Origin: PALSA-1004 sp046715035
Lineage (GTDB): Bacteria > Pseudomonadota > Gammaproteobacteria > Burkholderiales > SG8-41
Assembly (NCBI GenBank): GCA_046715035.1
Contig: JBKJZR010000034.1
Span: 1-7,911, forward strand
Direction of reading: 5' to 3'
Length of the DNA stretch: 7,911 nucleotides
Below, piece by piece: positions 1-5,466 of this stretch (position 1 is its first letter; each line of letters starts with the position of its first letter). The position numbers and the translations under genes were made by a program. Below the pieces are notes generated by a model, which did not search any database, was not told the origin of the DNA, and saw nothing but the letters and a program-made list of their open reading frames with translations.

Positions 1-1764
1 ATCGAGGACATCTACGAGCTGACCTACATCCGCAAGGATGGCAGCCGCTTCCCGGCGGTGGTGTCGGTGACGGCCCTGCGCGACGCGCAGGACGCCATCA
101 TCGGCTATCTGCTGATCGGCACCGACAATACCGCGCGCAAACAGGTCGAAGCAGAGCAGAAGAAGCTCGATCAGCGGCTGCGCGACCAGCAGTTCTATAC
201 GCGCTCGCTCATCGAATCCAACATCGACGCGCTGATGACCACCGATCCGTTCGGCATCATCACCGACGTCAACAAGCAGATGGAGGCGCTCACCGGCTGC
301 ACGCGTGACGAGCTGATCGGCGCGCCGTTCAAGAATTACTTCACCGATCCGGAGCGGGCCGAGGCGGGCATCAAGCTGGTGCTGAGCGAAAAGAAGGTTA
401 CCGACTACGAGCTCACCGCGCGGGCCAGGGACGGCCAGAAAACAGTGGTGTCCTACAATGCGACTACCTTCTACGACCGGGACCGGACTCTGCAGGGCGT
501 CTTCGCCGCAGCGCGCGACGTCACGGAGCGCAAACTCTTCGAGCAGGCGCTCCAGGAAACGAACGTCGAGCTGGAGGGCGCCAAATCCGCGGCGGAAAAA
601 GCGAACCTCGCCAAATCGGATTTCCTCTCCAGTATGAGCCATGAGCTGCGCAGCCCGCTCAATGCGATCCTCGGCTTCGCCCAACTGATGGAGTCAGCCT
701 CCCCATTGCCGACGGCCTCCCAGAAGGAAAGCATTGCCCAGATTCTTCAGGCGGGATGGCATTTGCTGAAGCTGATCAACGAAATCCTCGATCTCGCGAT
801 GATCGAGTCCGGAAAAGTGTCGCTGTCGCCGGAATCGGTGTCGCTGGCTGAGGTCATGTCCGAATGCCAGGCCATGATGGATCCGCAGGCACAACAGCGT
901 GGCATCCGCATGACCTTTCCCCGGTTCGACAATCCCATCTTCGTCTGCGCCGACCGGACCCGCTTGAAGCAGATTGTCATCAACCTGCTTTCCAACGCGA
1001 TCAAATACAACAGGGAGCAAGGAACGGTGGTCGTGGACTGCACGGTGATCGAGAACTGCACGGTGGGCTCCGCGGAACGCATTCGCATCAGCGTCGCGGA
1101 CACGGGCGCGGGATTGTCTCCCGAAAAGCTGGCGCAGCTCTTCCAGCCGTTCAATCGTCTCGGACAAGAGGCGGGCGGCGTGGCCGGCACGGGCATCGGC
1201 CTGGTGGTGACCAAACGATTGGCCGAACTGATGGAGGGCGTCCTCGGCGTGGAAAGCACTGCCGGCGCGGGAAGCGTGTTCTGGTGCGAGTTGGTCTCGA
1301 CCGTTGCACCACAACTTGTAGTCGAAAACGGCGCAGCCGCAACATTCGACGTACCGCCAGTGCCGACCGGCGGGCAGCCGCGCACCGTGCTCTATGTCGA
1401 GGACAACCCGGCGAACATGAAGCTGGTCGAGCAACTCATCGCGCTGCGCCCTGACCTGCGACTGTTGACCGCGGTGGACGGAACTCTTGGCATCGAGCTT
1501 GCCCGCGCCGCTCAGCCGAATGCAATCCTGATGGACATCAACCTGCCTGGCATCAGCGGTATCGAAGCCTTGAAGATTTTGCGTGAAGACCCCGCCACGG
1601 CCCACATCCCCGTCATTGCCCTCAGCGCCAATGCGATGCCCCGCGACATCGCGAAGGGTTTGGACGCGGGATTCTTCCGCTATCTCACCAAACCCATCAA
1701 GGTCAAAGAATTCATGGATACGCTGAACGTAGCGCTGGAACATGCAGAAAAGGTCAAGGCGTGA
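1..1764 (+). CDS. Hybrid sensor histidine kinase (PAS-PAS-HisKA-HATPase-REC), 5' partial
   Basis: The frame is open from base 1, so the N-terminus lies outside the window; 587 residues are visible (numbered from base 1). Residues 1 to about 45 are the end of one PAS/PAC unit. A second PAS/PAC unit spans about 62-178, ending in the typical ARDVTERK. A short helical linker leads to HisKA with the H-box SHELRSPLN, phospho-acceptor His214. The HATPase_c domain (about 310-425) shows the N-box NLLSNAIKYN, the G1 box DTGAG and the G2 box GTGIGL, so the kinase looks intact. A receiver domain (about 463-580) has the acidic pair Glu467/Asp468, phospho-acceptor Asp512 (MDINLPG) and Lys564 (LTKP). No membrane segment is visible in this part, so sensing is probably by PAS domains, possibly cytosolic; the ligand is unknown. 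It should autophosphorylate and pass phosphate to its own receiver, then on to a partner. The stop overlaps the start of the next kinase, so the two are very likely co-translated. Confidence 0.95.
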   Translation: MEDIYELTYIRKDGSRFPAVVSVTALRDAQDAIIGYLLIGTDNTARKQVEAEQKKLDQRLRDQQFYTRSLIESNIDALMTTDPFGIITDVNKQMEALTGCTRDELIGAPFKNYFTDPERAEAGIKLVLSEKKVTDYELTARARDGQKTVVSYNATTFYDRDRTLQGVFAAARDVTERKLFEQALQETNVELEGAKSAAEKANLAKSDFLSSMSHELRSPLNAILGFAQLMESASPLPTASQKESIAQILQAGWHLLKLINEILDLAMIESGKVSLSPESVSLAEVMSECQAMMDPQAQQRGIRMTFPRFDNPIFVCADRTRLKQIVINLLSNAIKYNREQGTVVVDCTVIENCTVGSAERIRISVADTGAGLSPEKLAQLFQPFNRLGQEAGGVAGTGIGLVVTKRLAELMEGVLGVESTAGAGSVFWCELVSTVAPQLVVENGAAATFDVPPVPTGGQPRTVLYVEDNPANMKLVEQLIALRPDLRLLTAVDGTLGIELARAAQPNAILMDINLPGISGIEALKILREDPATAHIPVIALSANAMPRDIAKGLDAGFFRYLTKPIKVKEFMDTLNVALEHAEKVKA

Positions 1765-2852
1765 CGTCCAGCAGACAGCAGCAGGTCCCGAACATCCTGA
1801 TCGTGGACGACACGCCAGCCAATTTGCTGCTGCTGGAGAGAATGCTCACGCAGCGAGGTTACCAACCGCGGCCGGTTCTCGGCGGCAAGCTGGCGCTGCA
1901 GGCCGCCCGCACTGAGCCGCCCGACTTGATTCTGCTCGACATCACCATGCCGGAAATGGACGGCTACGAAGTCTGCGCGCAACTCAAGGCCGACGCGGCG
2001 CTGAAAGACATCCCCGTGATTTTCATCAGCGCGCTGAATGAAACGATCGACAAGGTGAAAGCGTTCAGTGTGGGCGGAGTGGACTACGTGACGAAGCCGT
2101 TCCAGTTTGAAGAAGTCTATGCCCGCATCCAAACCCATCTGCAATTGCGCTCGCTGGAAAAAATTCGCGACGACCTCACCCACATGATCGTTCACGATCT
2201 GCGCAACCCGCTGGCAGTCATCTGCGGTTTTCTGGACATCCTGGAGATGCACGAAGCGCAGAAACTCTCCGCCAGGACCCAGAAACTCGTCACGGTCGCG
2301 CGCCGCAGCGTCAAGGATCTGCTCGACATGATCGGTTCGCTCCTCGATGTGAGCAAAATGGGAGCGGGCGAAATGAAACTCCAACGCGAGCCGTGTGACC
2401 TCGACGCGCTCATCCGCGCCGTGTTGGACGCAACCCAGCCCTTGCCTGGCAACCGCGCGGTGACGCTCGACGCGCCGGAATCGCCCGTCACCGTCACGGC
2501 CGACGTCGGTTTGATTCGCCGGGTGCTCCAGAACCTGCTCAGCAACGCCCTCAAGTACACCCCGGCGGGCGGCGACGTCCGCATTGTCGTCACGCCATCC
2601 CTGCGCGAGGTGCGCGTCGCAATCACCGATACCGGCCCCGGCATTGCGCCCGAATATCATCAGCGTATCTTCGAAAAGTTCGCCCGGGTCGAAGACGGCA
2701 CAAGTCACCTGGGCACCGGTTTAGGATTAACCTTCTGCAAACTGGCCGTCGAAGCCCACGGCGGCCGCATCGGTGTCGAAAGCGAAGTTGGCAAAGGCAG
2801 CAGCTTCTGGTTGGCGCTGCCCCGGCTGAACGGCAGCCACGGGGCTTCCTAA
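1761..2852 (+). CDS. Receiver-histidine kinase protein (REC-HisKA-HATPase)
   Basis: A 363-residue protein with no signal peptide or membrane segment. The N-terminal receiver (about 11-127) has the acidic pair Asp16/Asp17, phospho-acceptor Asp60 (LLDITMPEMDG) and Lys112 (VTKPF). HisKA follows at about 135-200 with His145 in VHDLRNPLAV. HATPase_c spans about 245-355 with N-box NLLSNALKYT, G1 DTGPG, F-box-like IFEKFARVE and G2 GTGLGL. All key residues of both modules are present. There is no DNA-binding output, so it acts as a signalling intermediate: a kinase whose activity is gated by phosphorylation of its own receiver, probably by the upstream hybrid kinase. The start is GTG inside a GTGA overlap with the upstream stop, with AAGG-rich sequence just before it, which points to translational coupling. 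Its natural target may be the response regulator that begins 15 bp downstream, which is truncated here. Confidence 0.93.
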   Translation: MTSSRQQQVPNILIVDDTPANLLLLERMLTQRGYQPRPVLGGKLALQAARTEPPDLILLDITMPEMDGYEVCAQLKADAALKDIPVIFISALNETIDKVKAFSVGGVDYVTKPFQFEEVYARIQTHLQLRSLEKIRDDLTHMIVHDLRNPLAVICGFLDILEMHEAQKLSARTQKLVTVARRSVKDLLDMIGSLLDVSKMGAGEMKLQREPCDLDALIRAVLDATQPLPGNRAVTLDAPESPVTVTADVGLIRRVLQNLLSNALKYTPAGGDVRIVVTPSLREVRVAITDTGPGIAPEYHQRIFEKFARVEDGTSHLGTGLGLTFCKLAVEAHGGRIGVESEVGKGSSFWLALPRLNGSHGAS

Positions 2853-2853
2853 G

Positions 2854-2860
2854 AAAGGAA
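2854..2860 (+). promoter_or_regulatory. Ribosome binding site of the truncated response regulator
   Basis: AAAGGAA lies 7 nt upstream of the ATG at 2868. This is a good Shine-Dalgarno match, and it supports the view that the short downstream frame is the start of a formerly functional gene and not chance. Confidence 0.7.
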
Positions 2861-2867
2861 CGCAACA

Positions 2868-2972
2868 ATGACAGAACAAAAACACGAGATTCTCGTCGTG
2901 GACGATGAAGCGTCGATTGGCTCACCCCGTCACGGTCTGACCTATCTTGCCATCACGCTCATGATTGCCTGA
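2868..2972 (+). pseudogene. Truncated response regulator (receiver N-terminus only)
   Basis: The frame begins with MTEQKHEILVVDDEAS, the first beta strand and acidic pair (VVDDE, residues 10-14) typical of a CheY-like receiver. After residue 17 (codon ending at 2918) similarity stops. The frame then runs through 17 unrelated residues to TGA at 2970-2972, giving 34 residues against roughly 120 for even a single-domain receiver. The phospho-acceptor Asp, the Lys and any output domain are missing. A good ribosome site and the position 15 bp after the REC-HisKA-HATPase gene show it was the third gene of this signalling operon. The cause is most simply a deletion or insertion with its left junction near 2918. 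The product is not expected to be functional. That it is a receiver remnant is well supported; what it controlled cannot be seen. Confidence 0.82.
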
Positions 2973-3129
2973 GTAATCGGCGGAAGTCCCTCTTCTTGCT
3001 TCATGACCTGCCCCCTCAATTGCGGCTCTGCGCCGAAGGTCGAACAAACCCCAAGCCTAACCCGCGTCACTTGAGGTGCGGCAGGTCAATACATGCATGA
3101 TGTCTAAGCAGTCGCGACGTTGAGGCGAT
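2973..3129. other. Non-coding stretch after the truncation junction
   Basis: No convincing gene on either strand between the broken response regulator and the promoter of the RHH operon. The only structure seen is the imperfect inverted repeat listed separately and an 8-bp palindrome CATGCATG at 3092-3099. On the minus strand a short open frame from about 3087 down to a TAG just left of 2960 could be the tail of a decayed gene, but I do not recognise it. Confidence 0.5.
3004..3088. repeat. Imperfect inverted repeat, 51-nt spacer
   Basis: The left arm (3004-3019) is TGACCTGCCCCCTCAA and the right arm (3071-3088) is TTGAGGTGCGGCAGGTCA. Nine outer base pairs (TGACCTGCC/GGCAGGTCA) and six inner pairs (CCTCAA/TTGAGG) match, separated by a small asymmetric bulge. 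It could be a pair of degenerate element ends, a recombinase or regulator site, or a hairpin in RNA. Seen directly; its role is unknown. Confidence 0.55.
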
Positions 3130-3157
3130 TTGACAAGGGCGGTGATGTACATATACT
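3130..3157 (+). promoter_or_regulatory. Sigma-70-like promoter of the RHH/coiled-coil operon
   Basis: A consensus -35 box TTGACA (3130-3135), a 16-bp spacer and a near-consensus -10 box TATACT (3152-3157) stand about 36 bp upstream of the start codon at 3193. Transcription should begin near 3164. This is the clearest promoter in the window, and its strength suggests that it is held down by a repressor (see the two palindromes that overlap it). Confidence 0.75.
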
Positions 3158-3169
3158 GTCCATGTACAT
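3145..3169. promoter_or_regulatory. Twin ATGTACAT operators flanking the -10 box
   Basis: Two identical 8-bp palindromes ATGTACAT occur at 3145-3152 and 3162-3169, with centres 17 bp apart. The first touches the -10 box and the second covers the expected transcription start. The shared core extends to ATGTACATA. Paired short palindromes over a promoter are the usual arrangement for autorepression by ribbon-helix-helix proteins, and the first gene downstream encodes such a candidate. The sites are seen directly; the binding protein is inferred. Confidence 0.6.
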
Positions 3170-3192
3170 AATGAGCTTTTTGGAGATCCAGT

Positions 3193-3489
3193 ATGGTTGC
3201 TGCAAGCGAGCGAATCGTCGTCCAGGCTACACCGCAGGAGAAAAAGGCGATAGCTGCCAAGGCTAAGAAGCTTGGCTTACCGATCTCGGAATTGATGCGG
3301 CGCGGCGCCACAGCCTACGAGTCGGCAGAAGCCAACGAAGAACTCGGCGCGTTGGCGGATGCAGCGAAGGCGGCGGCCAATCGGGCGTCCGATTCGATTG
3401 ACGATACCTTGGCGTTCATTGATGCCAGTAATAAACGTATCACTGCAATGGAAGCCAAGGCCTCAGCAAACAGCCTCAAGGGTAATTGA
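3193..3489 (+). CDS. Small ribbon-helix-helix-like DNA-binding protein
   Basis: A 98-residue protein preceded by TGGAGA (3181-3186), six bases before the ATG. Residues about 7-42 fit a ribbon-helix-helix fold: a short strand RIVVQATPQ, then helix EKKAIAAKAKKLG, a turn, and a second helix starting PISELMRRGA. This is the layout of CopG/Arc/MobC-like proteins. The rest (about 43-98) is alanine- and glutamate-rich and predicted helical, possibly a dimerisation or partner-binding tail. The gene sits behind a strong promoter carrying two ATGTACAT palindromes, which suggests autoregulation, and it overlaps the next gene by one base (TGATG). The fold suggests a repressor, antitoxin-like or relaxosome accessory role, but no relaxase, toxin or partition ATPase is visible, so no precise function is assigned. 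Its AT-richer, more plasmid-like sequence differs from the flanking genes. Confidence 0.75.
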   Translation: MVAASERIVVQATPQEKKAIAAKAKKLGLPISELMRRGATAYESAEANEELGALADAAKAAANRASDSIDDTLAFIDASNKRITAMEAKASANSLKGN

Positions 3490-3683
3490 TGGGCGTTACG
3501 GAGCGCGTGTGGGCTGCCTTGACCGCGATGATCAAGCTTGAGGACAAGGTAACTCGACAGAACGACGCGATCAAGGCGCAACAGGCCAAGATTGAAAATT
3601 TGACTGAGCGGATCATTAGACTTGAGGCGCAATTCGAGCTTGTGGCCGGCGCAGCGTTGGTCAAAAAACTCACTGCCAAGTGA
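3489..3683 (+). CDS. Small coiled-coil protein, unknown function
   Basis: A 64-residue protein starting at the ATG that overlaps the previous stop by one base. AAGGG at 3478-3482 gives a ribosome site six bases upstream, which favours this ATG over the in-frame TTG three bases earlier. Most of the protein (about 15-52) is a heptad-like coiled coil rich in Lys, Glu, Gln and Ile/Leu (for example KLEDKVTRQN and IENLTERIIRLEAQ), flanked by a short N-terminal amphipathic segment and a C-terminal AGAALVKKL stretch. There is no signal peptide, enzyme motif or zinc site. The tight coupling to the RHH-like gene suggests that the two proteins bind each other or act on the same DNA complex. I do not recognise the family. 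It could be a toxin/antitoxin partner, a relaxosome accessory protein or a structural DNA-binding cofactor; none of these is shown by the sequence. Confidence 0.7.
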   Translation: MGVTERVWAALTAMIKLEDKVTRQNDAIKAQQAKIENLTERIIRLEAQFELVAGAALVKKLTAK

Positions 3684-3820
3684 CTGGAACGGTCGCCTAC
3701 CGCGAGGTCGCGAACCTGCTGCACCAGAAAAACAAGGTGCGCGCAGGCGCTGATCGATTCCCAATTGCAAAACCAGTAACTAAGTGTAGTCCGCTCAATC
3801 TGACAGTCTCAGCAAGCTTG

Positions 3821-3852
3821 GCGCCGATTGCCCGATCCGTGAGAATCGGCGC
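3821..3852 (+). terminator. Hairpin, probable terminator of the RHH operon
   Basis: GCGCCGATT (3821-3829) pairs perfectly with AATCGGCGC (3844-3852) across a 14-nt loop. It is followed by the T-rich but interrupted TCTTCCGTTTT. It lies about 140 bp after the coiled-coil gene and just before the DUF6398 gene. The U-tract is imperfect, so termination may be partial. Confidence 0.5.
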
Positions 3853-3873
3853 TCTTCCGTTTTGACCGCTGCC

Positions 3874-4395
3874 ATGTCTCCCACTGAGAGAATCCCCCGC
3901 GCCGTGGCAGAGAAGTTCGCTGCCATCACCGCGCTCACGGACGCCTTCTGCGAAAAGCAACTCGACGACGAATACCGGGTGCTGATCCACCGGGTGGTCG
4001 GCAGCCTGGCGCGAAAACGACCATCGCCCCTGCTCAAAGGCAAGGAAAACGTGTGGGCCGCCGCTGTCGTCCACGCGGTTGGCCGGGTCAATTTCCTCGA
4101 TGACCCTTCCCAGGTTCCGCACTGCAAGCCGAAAGTTCTTTACGAATTTTTCGGCATTGCGGAGAACAGCGGGCAGAACAAGTCCAAGGAGATCAGGAAG
4201 GCTCTCAGGATGGGGCCAATGTCGCCCGAATGGACATTACCCAGCCGGCTTGCCGACAACCCTCTGGTGTGGATGCTGCAGGTCAATGGCCTGATGATCG
4301 ACATCCGCCAGGCCCCGGCAGAGTTGCAGCGGCTCGCCTACGAGAAAGGTCTGATCCCCTTCATCCCTGCCGAGCGCAGCGGCGCGGACGCATGA
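3874..4395 (+). CDS. DUF6398 domain-containing protein
   Basis: A 173-residue cytoplasmic protein using the ATG at 3874 (an in-frame TTG at 3862 is possible but overlaps the T-tract after the hairpin; neither start has a clear ribosome site). It resembles the DUF6398 family as I remember it: an N-terminal helix ALTDAFCEKQLDDEYR, the segment ARKRPSPLLKGKENVWAAAV followed by VHAVGRVNFLDDPSQ, a helix-turn-helix-like centre (ENSGQNKSKEIRKAL, about 110-125), and the C-terminal block LPSRLADNPLVWMLQVNG followed by DIRQAPAELQ. The function of the family is not known to me. The central NKSKEIRKAL part looks like a DNA-binding helix pair, which is only suggestive. The gene stands alone between a terminator-like hairpin and a toxin remnant, within the accessory-looking patch. 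Length and order of blocks look complete. Confidence 0.8.
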   Translation: MSPTERIPRAVAEKFAAITALTDAFCEKQLDDEYRVLIHRVVGSLARKRPSPLLKGKENVWAAAVVHAVGRVNFLDDPSQVPHCKPKVLYEFFGIAENSGQNKSKEIRKALRMGPMSPEWTLPSRLADNPLVWMLQVNGLMIDIRQAPAELQRLAYEKGLIPFIPAERSGADA

Positions 4396-4447
4396 GCCGG
4401 ATCTCGCGCCATGCCCTCGTCAGCGCGCCGTGGTGAGGGTGCGGTGA

Positions 4448-4582
4448 ATCGACTACAGGCCCGGATACCGGCTGTACTTTGTGCAGCGTAGACAGACCTT
4501 GGTGATCCTGCTCGCCGGCGGTGACAAACGCACGAAGAAGCGGGACATCAAGACGGGCATCGAACTGGCGCGCGATTTATAG
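4448..4582 (+). pseudogene. C-terminal remnant of a RelE/HigB-type toxin
   Basis: The frame from 4448 to the TAG at 4580-4582 encodes 44 residues that match the C-terminal half of the short RelE/ParE-superfamily 'addiction module killer' (HigB, Gp49-like) toxins: IDYRPGYRLYFVQR, then LVILLAGGDKRTKKRDI and a final helix IELARDL. The conserved GYR-YF strand and LLAGGDK turn are clear. The codon before it in this frame is TGA, and no in-frame start or N-terminal half (usually about 50 more residues) is found upstream in any frame, so the gene is broken. No antitoxin gene follows, although in this family the antitoxin often lies immediately downstream. It is probably the scar of a lost toxin-antitoxin module. 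Confidence 0.75.
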
Positions 4583-4656
4583 GAGTGTGCTCTGGCAAAG
4601 ATGAAGGTCGGAGGGCGCTTGGTTTGCGGCTGCATGCGACCATCGTGCGGTGATCC

Positions 4657-5466
4657 ATGGAAGCGTATCTAGACCGCCCGGACGGCTGCAAACTCTACTA
4701 CACCGTCGACGACTACACCGACCCGTGGCGAGCAGCGCCGACCGTGCTCTTCGTGCATGGCCTTGCGGAGTCGGGCGAAGCGTGGCGCGCATGGGTGCCG
4801 CATTTCGCGCGGCGCTACCGCGTCGTGCGCGTAGACCTGCGCGGTTTCGGCAGATCGACGCCGATGCCGGCGGACTTCGCGTGGACGATGCAAATCCTGA
4901 TCGACGATCTGTGCGCGCTGATCCGCCACCTCGGCTGCCACCGCGTGCATCTGGTCGGCGCCAAGAGCGGCGGCTCGATGGCGCTCAAGCTCGCCGCGGA
5001 TCACCCAAGGCTCGTCGCGACGCTCGTCGGCGTAACTCCGCCCGTCACCTCGGCCGCGGGTGTGCCCGCGTGGATCGAGCACATCGACCGCCATGGACTC
5101 CACGATTGGGCGCGTCACACGATGCAGGGACGGCTCGGCAGCAATGCGTCCCAGGCGGAGATCGACTGGTGGGTCGACAATCTGCAAAGCAAGACACCGC
5201 TGTCGACGATGCAGGGCTATCTGCGCTGGGTGCCGAGTCTCGACATCCGCGCGGATGTCGCAAACATCGTATGCCCCACGCTGATCATCACGACGACCGG
5301 CAGCGGCCTGCGCACCCTCGACAGCGTGAAGGCGTGGCAGCAGCGTATCGAGCGCTCCGAACTGCTCGTGCTCGAAGGCGATGCGTGGCACGCTGCCGGC
5401 GCTTACCCCGACCGCTGCGCGCAGGCGGCGCTCGATTTCATCGGCCGGCAAACGGTGCCGGCATGA
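4657..5466 (+). CDS. Alpha/beta hydrolase
   Basis: A 269-residue cytoplasmic alpha/beta-hydrolase fold enzyme. Visible marks are the oxyanion-hole motif VHGLAESGEAW (His34-Gly35), the DLRGFGRS segment (60-67) after strand 4, and the nucleophile elbow VGAKSGGSMAL with Ser104. The C-terminal catalytic His is probably His245 in GDAWHAAG. The usual acid after strand 7 (normally in a G-D/E pattern after 'PTLIIT') is not obvious: here the stretch reads TLIITTTGSGLRTLDS. The ATG at 4657 is the natural start, although no strong ribosome site precedes it. The stop overlaps the ATG of the receptor gene downstream (ATGA), so they form one unit. Enzymes of this kind cleave esters, lactones or C-C bonds such as meta-cleavage products; here the linkage to uptake receptors and a thiolase-like gene suggests processing of an imported carboxylate or its ester. 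The substrate is unknown. Confidence 0.88.
   Translation: MEAYLDRPDGCKLYYTVDDYTDPWRAAPTVLFVHGLAESGEAWRAWVPHFARRYRVVRVDLRGFGRSTPMPADFAWTMQILIDDLCALIRHLGCHRVHLVGAKSGGSMALKLAADHPRLVATLVGVTPPVTSAAGVPAWIEHIDRHGLHDWARHTMQGRLGSNASQAEIDWWVDNLQSKTPLSTMQGYLRWVPSLDIRADVANIVCPTLIITTTGSGLRTLDSVKAWQQRIERSELLVLEGDAWHAAGAYPDRCAQAALDFIGRQTVPA
5241..5260. repeat. Perfect 20-bp palindrome inside the hydrolase gene
   Basis: CGACATCCGC is followed immediately by its exact reverse complement GCGGATGTCG. It lies within codons for LDIRADVAN of the alpha/beta hydrolase. It may be a chance product of GC-rich codon use, or a binding site or hairpin within the gene. Confidence 0.6.

Noticed and set aside
694..1743. Long minus-strand open frame opposite the hybrid kinase
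   Set aside because: Rich in His, Arg and Gly with no recognisable domain, and it mirrors well-supported kinase motifs on the plus strand. Similar antisense frames opposite the second kinase, hydrolase and receptors were rejected for the same reason.
3055..3126. Integron attC-like site (GCCTAAC ... GTTGAGGC)
   Set aside because: The left core fits RYYYAAC, but the right core has an extra G and does not fit GTTRRRY. Internal arm pairing is weak, and no second attC or integrase gene is seen.
3765..3793. Promoter for the DUF6398 gene (TTGCAA with a TAGTCC-like -10)
   Set aside because: The -10 match is poor and the hairpin lies between it and the gene, so I cannot support it.
3680..3865. Possible third overlapping gene after the coiled-coil gene (61 residues, GTG start)
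   Set aside because: The GTGA overlap is tempting, but the frame runs through the terminator-like hairpin, has no recognisable fold and uses a weak start. It is more likely non-coding spacer or a decayed gene.
4583..4656. Antitoxin gene following the toxin remnant
   Set aside because: The short frame starting near 4592 (LAKMKVGGRL...) has no helix-turn-helix and soon ends. It does not resemble a HigA-type antitoxin.
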